Shown here piece after piece: positions 17,003-24,652 of a stretch of 64,000 nucleotides of DNA (within the stretch, counting starts at the first letter, position 1; each line of letters begins with the position of its first letter). The stretch comes from Albidovulum litorale (GTDB taxonomy: Bacteria > Pseudomonadota > Alphaproteobacteria > Rhodobacterales > Rhodobacteraceae), in contig NZ_JAOWKZ010000001.1 in NCBI RefSeq assembly GCF_025751495.1, forward strand, positions 1 to 64,000, read 5' to 3'. The position numbers and the translations under genes are program-made. Under the pieces are notes generated by a model. The model was not told where the DNA came from and ran no database searches. It was given only the letters and a program-made list of their open reading frames with translations.

Positions 17003-17632
17003 GTGGTGATTTGGATTGAACTTCTCGGATGGATCGCCGCCGGATTCACGATTACAGCCTATTCAATGCGAACCATGCTGCCCCTGCGTGTCGCCGCGAT
17101 ATTCGCCAATGTTTTCTTCATTGCCTACGGAGGACTGGCCGGCATCTATCCCAATCTGGCCCTTCATCTGCTGTTGCTGCCTTTCAACATTTTTCGGCTG
17201 GTGGAGATTCTGCGGGTGACGAGGCGTATACGCGCGGCAAGGAAGGCCGATATCGATTTCGACTGGCTGACGCAGCTGATCTCGCCGCGAAGATTCGCAG
17301 ATAAGGAGATCCTGTTTCGAAAAGGCGATCGACCGGACAATCTCTACTATGTAGTTTCTGGCACTATCCGATTGTCCGAAGCCGATATTATCCTCGGCGC
17401 AGGCGAGTTTCTGGGCGAAATCGCATTTTTCACCGACGCCAAAGAGCGAACATTGACTGCTGTCTGCGATGGTCCTTGCGAGGTCCTGCCAATCGACGAG
17501 TCCACGTTCATGCGGCTTTACTATCAGAACCCCGCCTTCGGCATGTATATCGTACGCCTGATCTCGCGAAGACTCCTTCAGGGCATGCGTGAAATGCCAC
17601 AAGTTTATGTCCCTGTTGTCAAAACTGTCTGA
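17003..17632 (+). CDS. Membrane protein with a C-terminal cyclic-nucleotide-binding domain, third copy
   Basis: This 209-residue protein has two or three hydrophobic helices in residues 1-72 (LLGWIAAGFTITAYSMRT, VAAIFANVFFIAYGGLAG, LALHLLLLPFNIFRLV) and then a cyclic-nucleotide-binding fold (EILFRKGDRPDNLYYVVSGT; cassette GEFLGEIAFFTDAKERTL). Unlike the copies at 9496 and 10482 it keeps an arginine-threonine pair (ERTLTAV) near the cassette's phosphate-binding position, so it is the best candidate of the three for true ligand binding. The start is one of two adjacent GTG codons (17003 or 17006) behind GAGGAG. It lies 46 bp after the CHASE2 cyclase on the same strand, probably in the same transcript. 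Confidence 0.75.
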   Translation: MVIWIELLGWIAAGFTITAYSMRTMLPLRVAAIFANVFFIAYGGLAGIYPNLALHLLLLPFNIFRLVEILRVTRRIRAARKADIDFDWLTQLISPRRFADKEILFRKGDRPDNLYYVVSGTIRLSEADIILGAGEFLGEIAFFTDAKERTLTAVCDGPCEVLPIDESTFMRLYYQNPAFGMYIVRLISRRLLQGMREMPQVYVPVVKTV

Positions 17633-17764
17633 AAACACGTCCGAATTAGCCGGACTCGGCCGCACCGAAGCGACGACAATTAATTAGAATTTATTCCAGC
17701 CTGTAGATAAGATCTAAAAAAAGGGGATAAACTGGTTTGAAAAAGCCGTACTTTTGCGCACGGG

Positions 17765-18151
17765 GTGAATGTGAGCGATGAGATCAGTTGGGTGCTTCGC
17801 CTGGTGGTGCTCCTGCAATTCAAGCACCTTCTGGCGGATTTCATGCTTCAGAATGCATACATTCTGAACAATCGCAGCAAGTGGGGCCATCCTGGTGGCA
17901 TTTTACATGCTGCAATACATGTTGTCGGCTCGCTGATAGTATTGGCTGTCATGGCAGTTCCGGCCCAGTACATCGTCCGCCTTTTGATTTTTGAGGGCTT
18001 CGTTCACTACCACATCGACTGGATCAAGGATAATGTCGGCAAACGATACGATCTCACACCCGACAATCGTTCGTTCTGGGTGTTGACGGGGTTGGATCAG
18101 TACATGCATCAACTGACATATGTCGCAATGATAATCTATTGTGTAAGCTGA
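17765..18151 (+). CDS. DUF3307 family membrane protein
   Basis: The 128-residue protein matches DUF3307 by its spaced pattern: FKHLLADFMLQNAYILNN (residues 19-36), HAAIHVVGSLIVLAV, HYHIDWIKDNVGKRYDL, and DQYMHQLTYVAMIIY at the end. The conserved His and Asp residues of these motifs lie at membrane edges, with three or four hydrophobic helices. Function is unknown for the family. The start is a GTG (17765), or a second GTG two codons on. It is co-directional with the cyclase block but 132 bp downstream, so joint expression is uncertain. Confidence 0.75.
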   Translation: MNVSDEISWVLRLVVLLQFKHLLADFMLQNAYILNNRSKWGHPGGILHAAIHVVGSLIVLAVMAVPAQYIVRLLIFEGFVHYHIDWIKDNVGKRYDLTPDNRSFWVLTGLDQYMHQLTYVAMIIYCVS

Positions 18152-18180
18152 GCGGCCACGGCCCAAGCATCAGTAGGGAT

Positions 18181-18670
18181 GGCGGTGTCAGGGCAACTTG
18201 GCGTGCTGTGGGGCAGGGCGGCTGGTTAGTGTCCCGGGATGAAGAAACGTGACCCGCTCAAATACTTCAAGACGAGCGAAGAGATCATCCGCCTTGCGGT
18301 GATGGTGTACGTTCGTCTCCTACTTTCCCTAAGAAATGTCGAGGTTCTGCGGCATGAGCGCAGCATCGATTTCAGCCGTGAAACCGTCCGGTTCTGGTGG
18401 CATCGCTTCGCCCCGATGTTTGCCGCCAAGATACGGCAACGCCGGATCGAGGGTATGAAATCGAGTCGCTGGCAATGGAAACTCGACGAGGTCTTCGTGA
18501 AGATCAATGGCGAGCGGTACTGTCTCTGGCGCTCCGTAGATCGCGAAGGCGCAGTCCTTGAAAGCTTTGTCACGAAGACGAGAGACAGGGAGGCTGCGCT
18601 AAAATTCCTCAAGTAAACAACGAAGAAGCATGGACCGGCCGATGTGTTCGTCACGGACAGGCTTCGGTTA
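18181..18670 (+). mobile_element. IS6-type remnant, 5' part only
   Basis: The left end is read near 18181 (GGCGGTGTCAGGGCAACTTG), 58 bp before the transposase start, the same spacing as in the element at 1-370. The element breaks off near 18670, about 30 bp before the stop of the aldehyde dehydrogenase gene, and no right end is found. It has the same orientation as the 3' fragment at 371-772, so two incomplete, directly oriented IS6 remnants bracket positions 772-18181. Confidence 0.7.
18239..18670 (+). pseudogene. IS6-family transposase, N-terminal fragment with a premature stop
   Basis: The frame begins MKKRDPLKYFKTSEEIIRLA and carries the helix-turn-helix (FSRETVRFWWHRF) and the first DDE Asp (KLDEVFVKINGER). 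It meets a TAA after KFLK at 18614-18616. Beyond the stop the same frame still reads KKHGPADVFVTDRLRLY, including the second Asp, before similarity ends near 18670. It therefore has both a nonsense mutation and a 3' truncation. The part up to the stop is 125 codons. Confidence 0.85.
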
Positions 18671-18699
18671 TATGTTAAAGAGGTCCTTGTCGAACGGGC

Positions 18700-20157
18700 T
18701 TATGCCGCCCCCTTCAGTCTGATTGCGATGTTTTTCGTCTGGACATAATTCCAGAGCGCCTCGCGACCCTTCTCGCGGCCATAGCCCGATTTGCCGTAGC
18801 CGCCGAAGGGCGTCTCGACACCACCGGCATACCATTCGTTTACGAAGATCTGCCCCGCGCGGATCTTGCGCGCGGCCCGCGTCGCACGGTCGAGGTCGCG
18901 GGTGAAGACCCCGCCAACGAGGCCGTAATCGGTCGAGTTGGCGATGGCGATGGCCTCATCGTCGGTGCGGAACTTCAGCACCGATAGAACCGGACCAAAG
19001 ACCTCGTCCCGCGCGATGGTCATGTCGGGGGTAGCCTGCAGCACCGTCGGTTCAAGGAAGGCGCCGGGGCGGTTGAGCTTGCGCCCGCCCGTGACGACAC
19101 TCGCGCCCTCAGCCTCTGCAGCGCGGACCATGCCTTCGGCGCGGTCGCGCTGGGCCTCGGAGACCATCGCGCCCATCGTGGGGCCGAACTCCGGCTGCTC
19201 GATGCCGGGGCCGACCTTTAGCGAGGCCGCGAGCCCGGCAATGCGGTCGACGAGCTCGTCATGGATGCGCTCGGAGGCGATCACCCGGCTCATCGCCGAG
19301 CAGACCTGGCCGGCGTTGAAGAAGATGCCCCAGCGGACATCCGACAGGAAGGCGTCGAGATCGGCGTCGTCATGGACGATGGCGGCAGACTTGCCACCAA
19401 GCTCCAGCACACAGGGCACCACGTTCCGCACCGCCGCCGTGGCTATGGCGATACCGGTGGGAACCGAGCCTGTGAAGACGATCTGGTTCACGCTTGGATG
19501 CGCCGACAGCGCCGCGCCCGCCTCGGCCCCGAGGCCGCAGAGCACGTTGACCGCGCCTTTCGGCAGGCCCGCCGCCTCGGCAGCACGGGCGATGAAGGCG
19601 TTGGTGAGCGGTGTCAGCTCTGGCGTCTTGATGACGCAGGCATTGCCGGTGGCGAGCGCGGCAGAGAGCGACCGCGCGGTCATCTCGATCGGGTAGTTCC
19701 ACGGGATGATCTGGGCCGAGACGCCATAGGGTTCATGGGTGGTGAAGTCGAAATAGCCCGCGCCAAGGGGAATCGAACGGCCCTCCACCGTCTCGGCCTG
19801 GTTGCCGTAATACTCGAAATAGCGCGCCGCGCCTTGAACCTCGATCCGCGCTTCCCAGAGCGGCTTGCCCTGTTCGAGCGTCAGGAGCCGGGCGATCTCG
19901 TCGATATGGTCGACAAGATAGCGCCCCATCGCCTGCACCATCCGACCGCGCTCCACGGGCCTAAGGTCGGAGAGCGCGCCGCTCTCGTGGCAGGCGCGCG
20001 CCACCGCCACCGCACGATCCACGTCGGCGGCGTTGGCAAGCGCCTGTTCGGCGAGGGGTTCGCCGGTTCCGGGATCGGTAACGGCGATGCGTCCCGCGCC
20101 GCCGTCGACCCAGTCGCCGCCGATCCAGTTCTGCCAATAGGGCGCGACGTCACGCAT
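18700..20157 (-). CDS. NAD(P)-dependent aldehyde dehydrogenase (betaine-aldehyde-dehydrogenase-like)
   Basis: The 485-residue protein is a full-length ALDH: the Asn of PWNYPIEM (about 155-162), the Glu of LELGGKSAAIV (about 253-263), the catalytic Cys in FNAGQVCSAMSRV (about 285-297) and the C-terminal FVNEWYAGGVETPFGG. Its start overlaps the end of the Rieske oxygenase gene by eight bases, so the two are coupled. Demethylation or C-N cleavage of quaternary amines releases aldehydes (formaldehyde or a semialdehyde), and this enzyme probably oxidises that product. The exact substrate cannot be told from sequence. An IS6 remnant lies immediately 3'. Confidence 0.85.
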   Translation of the reverse strand: MRDVAPYWQNWIGGDWVDGGAGRIAVTDPGTGEPLAEQALANAADVDRAVAVARACHESGALSDLRPVERGRMVQAMGRYLVDHIDEIARLLTLEQGKPLWEARIEVQGAARYFEYYGNQAETVEGRSIPLGAGYFDFTTHEPYGVSAQIIPWNYPIEMTARSLSAALATGNACVIKTPELTPLTNAFIARAAEAAGLPKGAVNVLCGLGAEAGAALSAHPSVNQIVFTGSVPTGIAIATAAVRNVVPCVLELGGKSAAIVHDDADLDAFLSDVRWGIFFNAGQVCSAMSRVIASERIHDELVDRIAGLAASLKVGPGIEQPEFGPTMGAMVSEAQRDRAEGMVRAAEAEGASVVTGGRKLNRPGAFLEPTVLQATPDMTIARDEVFGPVLSVLKFRTDDEAIAIANSTDYGLVGGVFTRDLDRATRAARKIRAGQIFVNEWYAGGVETPFGGYGKSGYGREKGREALWNYVQTKNIAIRLKGAA

Positions 20158-21238
20158 CGACGGCCTCGCGCATCCACTGCTGGAGGGTCTGGATCGAATG
20201 CTCGGAATTCAGCCCGCAATCGGGATCGAGCACCAGCGGGCCGGGCCGGTAGCCGCGGCTCTTCAGCCCTTTCGACACGCTCTCGACGAGCCGGATATCC
20301 TCCTCGACCGTCGTCGCCCGGTCCTGGATCGCGAGCCGCCGGATCACGTCGCTGTCGACACCGCCGGGCGTGTACCAGCCGCGCCAGACGGTGCAGTGGT
20401 CCACGTCATGGGCGCGCCAGTGGTAGGTGTTCAGCACGTTGCCCGGATAAACCTGGAACGAGAACATCGGCCAGAGGAAGAACGACCGGTACTCGCCGCC
20501 ATGCGGCACCGTGGTGTCGATCGGGTAGGTCATCTTGGAAAGGTCCTGGCACTCGGTCGTGTGGCGCAGGACATAGCCCTTGTTCATCGGCTGGATGTCG
20601 TAGGTCTCGGGCCGGATCACGCCGGTCGCGAAGGTCGGGTGGTTCAGCGAACAGTGGTAGCACTCGGAATAGTTCTCGACCGAGACCTTCCAGTTGCACT
20701 TCTCGGGGATCTCGACCCATTCCAGCGGCTCAAGCGCGTCGATATGAGGCACGTAGTCGGCGAGTTCCGCGCGGACACCGGGATACCATTCGTCCATCGG
20801 CGCTGCGTTGTCGTCGAGGTTGACGAAGATGAAGCCGTGGAAGCTTTCGGTCCTGACCGACGTCAGGCAGATCTTCTTGCGGTCAAAGCCCGGCACCGAG
20901 TTGACGTTCGGCCCGGCGCGCAGTTCGCCCGACAGTTCGTAGGTCCAGGCGTGGTAGGGGCAGACCACGACGCGGGTCGTGCCGGAGCCTTCGACCATCT
21001 GGTGGGCGCGGTGCTGGCAGACGTTGTAGAACGTCCTTAGCTCTCCATTCCGGCCGCGGATGCAGAACAGGCTTTCGCCCGCGATCTCGAAGGTGAAGTA
21101 GTCGCCGGGATTGCGCACCTGAGATTCATGCCCTGCGAATTGCCATGTCCGGGCCAGGAGACCGTTCGTCTCCTTCGCGAATATGGCGGGATCGGTGTAG
21201 TAGCGCGCCTCAAGCGAATGGACGAGCGGGGCGTTCAT
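20150..21238 (-). CDS. Rieske non-haem iron oxygenase for a quaternary amine (CntA / YeaW / stachydrine-demethylase type)
   Basis: The 362-residue protein has the Rieske [2Fe-2S] ligands in NVCQHRAHQM and VVVCPYHAWTY (about residues 72-102) and the mononuclear iron site ENYSECYHCSLNHPTF (about 191-206), with the bridging Glu/Asp region expected in family members. The C-terminal EEDIRLVESVSKGLKSRGYR is the pattern shared by carnitine, glycine-betaine and proline-betaine oxygenases. Such enzymes N-demethylate the amine or cleave a C-N bond with O2. They need a ferredoxin-type reductase, and none is encoded in this window. The ATG overlaps the stop of the rpiR-like gene by four bases. Confidence 0.85.
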   Translation of the reverse strand: MNAPLVHSLEARYYTDPAIFAKETNGLLARTWQFAGHESQVRNPGDYFTFEIAGESLFCIRGRNGELRTFYNVCQHRAHQMVEGSGTTRVVVCPYHAWTYELSGELRAGPNVNSVPGFDRKKICLTSVRTESFHGFIFVNLDDNAAPMDEWYPGVRAELADYVPHIDALEPLEWVEIPEKCNWKVSVENYSECYHCSLNHPTFATGVIRPETYDIQPMNKGYVLRHTTECQDLSKMTYPIDTTVPHGGEYRSFFLWPMFSFQVYPGNVLNTYHWRAHDVDHCTVWRGWYTPGGVDSDVIRRLAIQDRATTVEEDIRLVESVSKGLKSRGYRPGPLVLDPDCGLNSEHSIQTLQQWMREAVDA

Positions 21239-22122
21239 TCGGGATCCTCCAGATAGAGACCGAGCTGGTGCCGGCGTTTGTGGAACTTCTCGACCCGCTC
21301 GACGATCTCCGGGCTTGCAACCGCGATGACAAAACTCAGGAGCGTCTCCAAAAGCGCGATGATCGAGACCGACGAGGGGAAGAATTGCGGCGTATCGACC
21401 GAGACAGTGAAGCGATGCTGTGCCGCCATGGCGATCGGGCTGGCGGGGCTGTCGGAAATGGCAATCACAGTCATGCCCTGCTCGCGGGCGATTCTGACCG
21501 TCTCAACGACTTCGCGACGATAGGGGCGACAGGTCATCGCGATCAGCACGTCGCGCCCGTCAGCCCAGGCGATGTCGTCTGCGGGGTTCGAGCCCGCCTG
21601 CGGGATCGCGTGGAACTCCACCATGCCGGTGGAGGCGAGGTAGGTGAAGTTCCGGGCATTGGCGTTCATGACGCCGACGCCGACCGTGTAGACCCGGCGT
21701 GAGGACCAGATCGCCTCGGCCGCCGCCTTCAGCGCCGGTTCGTCGATACCCGCGAACGTATCCTCGATGTTACGGATCGCGGAGCCTACCATTTCTGCAT
21801 AAAGCCCGCCTAGCGCGCCTTTCTTTGAGACATCCTGCAACCAGCGCGCGCGGTCGGGATACCCCGCCGACCCACTGCGGATCGCCTTGCGGAATGCGGC
21901 GCGGAAATCCTCGTAACCGTCGAAGCCGACCTGTCGGGCCATGCGCACGACGGTGTTGGGCTTCACATTGGCGAATTCGGCGATTTCGCGCACGGTCGAG
22001 ACACCGACACAATGCGGGTTCTCAAGGACGTAGCGCGCCGCCTTTTGCGCCTCGGGGGTCAGCGTCTCGAATTCCTCGGAAAGGCGATTCAGGACGACGG
22101 ATGATACATCTGTGCCATTCAT
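21235..22122 (-). CDS. RpiR-family transcriptional regulator
   Basis: The 295-residue protein has an N-terminal RpiR helix-turn-helix (TVREIAEFANVKPNTVVRMA, about residues 40-59) and a C-terminal SIS sugar-isomerase-type ligand domain (about 125-260; VYTVGVGVMNANARNF, DVLIAMTCRPYRREVVETV, VIAISDSPASPIAM). The ATG at 22122 gives the usual family length; longer frames upstream run into the divergent promoter. It is the first gene of the leftward operon and is divergent from the dimethylglycine-dehydrogenase-like gene, so it most likely controls both sides through the twin palindromes at 22101 and 22131, probably repressing until the amine or a metabolite is present. Confidence 0.85.
   Translation of the reverse strand: MNGTDVSSVVLNRLSEEFETLTPEAQKAARYVLENPHCVGVSTVREIAEFANVKPNTVVRMARQVGFDGYEDFRAAFRKAIRSGSAGYPDRARWLQDVSKKGALGGLYAEMVGSAIRNIEDTFAGIDEPALKAAAEAIWSSRRVYTVGVGVMNANARNFTYLASTGMVEFHAIPQAGSNPADDIAWADGRDVLIAMTCRPYRREVVETVRIAREQGMTVIAISDSPASPIAMAAQHRFTVSVDTPQFFPSSVSIIALLETLLSFVIAVASPEIVERVEKFHKRRHQLGLYLEDPE
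22101..22118. promoter_or_regulatory. Candidate RpiR operator, site 1
   Basis: The 18-bp sequence ATGATACATCTGTGCCAT is a near-perfect palindrome of the form ATGnnACAnnTGTnnCAT. It overlaps the first codons of the rpiR-like gene. Site 2, of similar sequence, begins exactly 30 bp further on. Confidence 0.5.
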
Positions 22123-22130
22123 GATTGACG

Positions 22131-22148
22131 ATGGTATAACTGTCCCAT
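22131..22148. promoter_or_regulatory. Candidate RpiR operator, site 2
   Basis: The 18-bp sequence ATGGTATAACTGTCCCAT is a palindrome of the form ATGGnAnAnnTnTnCCAT and matches site 1 at 13 of 18 positions. It lies between the divergent starts at 22122 and 22193. The 30-bp spacing puts both sites on the same face of the helix. Confidence 0.55.
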
Positions 22149-22192
22149 TAGCCTGTCGAGAGGAAACGCGACTCATCTCAGGAAAATTCAGA

Positions 22193-24652
22193 ATGTCGGA
22201 ACGCGCTCTGCCCTCCACCGCCCGCGTCGTCATCATCGGTGGCGGGATCATGGGCTGCGGCCTTGCCTATCACCTCGCCCATGCGGGCTGGACCGACGTC
22301 GTCCTTCTCGAAAAGGCGGAGCTGACCTCGGGCTCCACCTGGCATGCGGCAGGGCAGATCACGCATTCGACCTCAAGCTACGGCCTTGGCAAATGCGTGG
22401 GTTACAACATCGATCTCTATTCCAAGGTGCTGGAGGCCGAGACCGGGCAGTCGGTGACCTGGCATGGCTGCGGATCTCTGCGGCTTGCCTATACCGATGA
22501 CGAGCTCGACTGGCTCCAACAGACCATCTCGGTCGGCAAGGGTCTGGGCTTCCCGATGGAGATCGTGGGGCCGGCCCGAATCCGCGAACTGCACCCGTTC
22601 TACAACCTCGATGGCGTCAAGGCGGCCTTGCATACGCCCGACGACGGCCATGTTGATCCCGCGGGGGCCGCCTTCGCGCTGGCAAAGGGCGCGCGGCAAC
22701 TCGGCGTGAAGGTTATCCGCCGTTGCCGGGCGACAAATGTAACTCAACAGCCGAACGGCGAATGGCTGGTGGAGACCGAGCAGGGAAACATCACCTGCGA
22801 ACACGTCGTCAACGCCGGTGGCACCTACGCGCGCCAGGTCGCGCTATGGTCGGGCTACGACCTGCCCGCCACCTCGATGACGCATCACTACTTCATCACC
22901 GACACGGTGCCGGAGTTCCAGGCGCTCGACAAGGAACTGCCGGTTGTCCGCGATGACCGGCTGGTGTCCGGCTATATCCGCATGGAGCAGAGGAAGGGCC
23001 TGATCGGCATTTACGAGAAAGCCAATCCGAACACGGTGTGGGAATATCACTGCCCCTGGGAGGCGGAGAACGAGCTTTTCGAGCCCGACTATGACCGGGT
23101 CATGCCCTGGCTGGAAAACGCCATGGACCGGATGCCGATTCTCGCCGAGCTTGGCATCACCCGCGAAGTCCACGGCGCAATCTCGCATCCGCCCGACGGC
23201 AACCCGCTGATCGGCCCGGCGCCGGGGCTGAAGAACTACTGGTGCTGCTGCGGCACCCAGATCGGCATCGGTTGGGGGCCGGGGCTGACGCGGGAACTGG
23301 CGCACTGGATCATCTCGGGCACGCCCGAGATCAACATGCGCGAATTCGACCCGCGCCGCTTCGGTCCCTTTGCCGACCAGAAATACCAGATCACCAAGGC
23401 GAAGGAGGACTACCTGCTCCGCCACGAAATCCCGTTCCCGTTCTTCAACCGTCTCGACGCGCGGCCGGTGAAGCCCTCGGCGCTCTATGACGACCTCAAA
23501 GCCGAAGGCGCGGTCTTCGAGGAGGTCTATGGCCACGAGCGCCCGCGCTGGTTCGCGCCGGAAGGCACGGAGGCGAAGGACGTCTACGGCTTCCGCCGCA
23601 CGAAGCTCCACAACATCGTCGGCGCCGAGGTCCGCGCGGTGCGCGAGCGCGCCGGGATCATGGACATCTCGGCCTTCTCGAAGGTCGAGGTCTCGGGCCC
23701 GGATGCGGCGGCGTTCCTCGACCGGCTGGTGCCGAACAAGCTGCCCGGCGTGGGCCGGATCGGCCTCACGCATCTTCTGAACGACAACGGCCGGATCGAG
23801 CTTGAGACAACCGTTGTCCGGCTCGCGGAAGACCGACTCTACCTCGTCTGCGCGGCCTTCTTCGAACAGCGGCTGGTCGATTACCTGACCTTCGCGAAGG
23901 CCGGTGAGGACGTCACCATCACCAACCGCTCGACCGACTGGGGTGCCTTGGCGCTGAACGGCCCGAAGGCGCGCGATATCCTCGGGGCCTGCACCGGGGC
24001 GGACCTGACGAATACCGGCTTCAAGTGGATGACCGCGCAGGAGCTCGCGGTCGGCGGTCACGAGGTATGGGCCTTCCGCATGTCCTATGCAGGCGAGCTT
24101 GGCTGGGAGTTTCATGGCAACCGTGTTGCGATCCTCGGCGCGTTCCGTGCTCTGAAGGCGGCGGGCAAGGCGTATGGGATGGCCAACTACGGCTCCTTCG
24201 CGATGAACGCGATGCGGATGGAAAAGGCCTTCAAGGGCGCGGGCGAACTCACGAACGAAGTGACGCTGCCCGAGGCCGACGTCATGCGCTTCGTGCGGCT
24301 CGACAAGGCGTTCCGCGGCAAGGCGGCGACCGAAGCGGCGGCGGCGAAGCCACTTCGCTGGGTCTGCGCTTATCTCGAAGTCGCGGACGATGGCCGCTCG
24401 GACGGCAATGGCGGCGAAGCCGTGCTCGCGGGCGGCAAACAAGTCGGTACCGTCAGCTCGATCGCCTTTGGCCACTCCGTCGGCAAACTTCTTGCCTTCG
24501 CCTATCTGAAGGCGGACCATGCCGAACCGGGCATGGAACTTGAGGTCGTTATCATGGGCGAGCCGCGCCGCGCCAAGGTTCTCGGCGAACCTGCCTATGA
24601 TCCCGAAAGCCAGCTTCCCCGCGGTGAAGCCTTGCAGGCGGTTCCGGCATGA
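22193..24652 (+). CDS. Dimethylglycine/sarcosine-dehydrogenase-like FAD and folate enzyme (DAO-GcvT fusion)
   Basis: The 819-residue protein starts at the ATG at 22193, just before the FAD fold VVIIGGGIMGCGLAYHL; the earlier in-frame ATG would read through the operator region. HAAGQITHSTSS (about residues 50-61) holds the His used for covalent FAD in this family. A DAO domain (to about 380), a middle FAO domain, and aminomethyltransferase (GcvT) domains follow (about 440-800; IMDISAFSKVEV, MSYAGELGWEFH, FGHSVGKLLAFAYL). Such enzymes demethylate dimethylglycine, sarcosine or N-methyl amino acids and pass the one-carbon unit to tetrahydrofolate. Length and order match the family. Here it probably removes the last N-methyl group(s) after the Rieske enzyme. 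Confidence 0.88.
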   Translation: MSERALPSTARVVIIGGGIMGCGLAYHLAHAGWTDVVLLEKAELTSGSTWHAAGQITHSTSSYGLGKCVGYNIDLYSKVLEAETGQSVTWHGCGSLRLAYTDDELDWLQQTISVGKGLGFPMEIVGPARIRELHPFYNLDGVKAALHTPDDGHVDPAGAAFALAKGARQLGVKVIRRCRATNVTQQPNGEWLVETEQGNITCEHVVNAGGTYARQVALWSGYDLPATSMTHHYFITDTVPEFQALDKELPVVRDDRLVSGYIRMEQRKGLIGIYEKANPNTVWEYHCPWEAENELFEPDYDRVMPWLENAMDRMPILAELGITREVHGAISHPPDGNPLIGPAPGLKNYWCCCGTQIGIGWGPGLTRELAHWIISGTPEINMREFDPRRFGPFADQKYQITKAKEDYLLRHEIPFPFFNRLDARPVKPSALYDDLKAEGAVFEEVYGHERPRWFAPEGTEAKDVYGFRRTKLHNIVGAEVRAVRERAGIMDISAFSKVEVSGPDAAAFLDRLVPNKLPGVGRIGLTHLLNDNGRIELETTVVRLAEDRLYLVCAAFFEQRLVDYLTFAKAGEDVTITNRSTDWGALALNGPKARDILGACTGADLTNTGFKWMTAQELAVGGHEVWAFRMSYAGELGWEFHGNRVAILGAFRALKAAGKAYGMANYGSFAMNAMRMEKAFKGAGELTNEVTLPEADVMRFVRLDKAFRGKAATEAAAAKPLRWVCAYLEVADDGRSDGNGGEAVLAGGKQVGTVSSIAFGHSVGKLLAFAYLKADHAEPGMELEVVIMGEPRRAKVLGEPAYDPESQLPRGEALQAVPA

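Noticed and set aside
19261-20823. 520-codon open frame on the plus strand opposite the aldehyde dehydrogenase and Rieske genes
   Set aside because: Arg/Ser/Gly-rich shadow with no family features.
22844-24520. Long open frame (558 codons) on the minus strand opposite the dimethylglycine-dehydrogenase-like gene
   Set aside because: It is a GC-driven shadow frame; the protein has no family signature, is rich in Arg and His, and lies fully inside a recognised gene.
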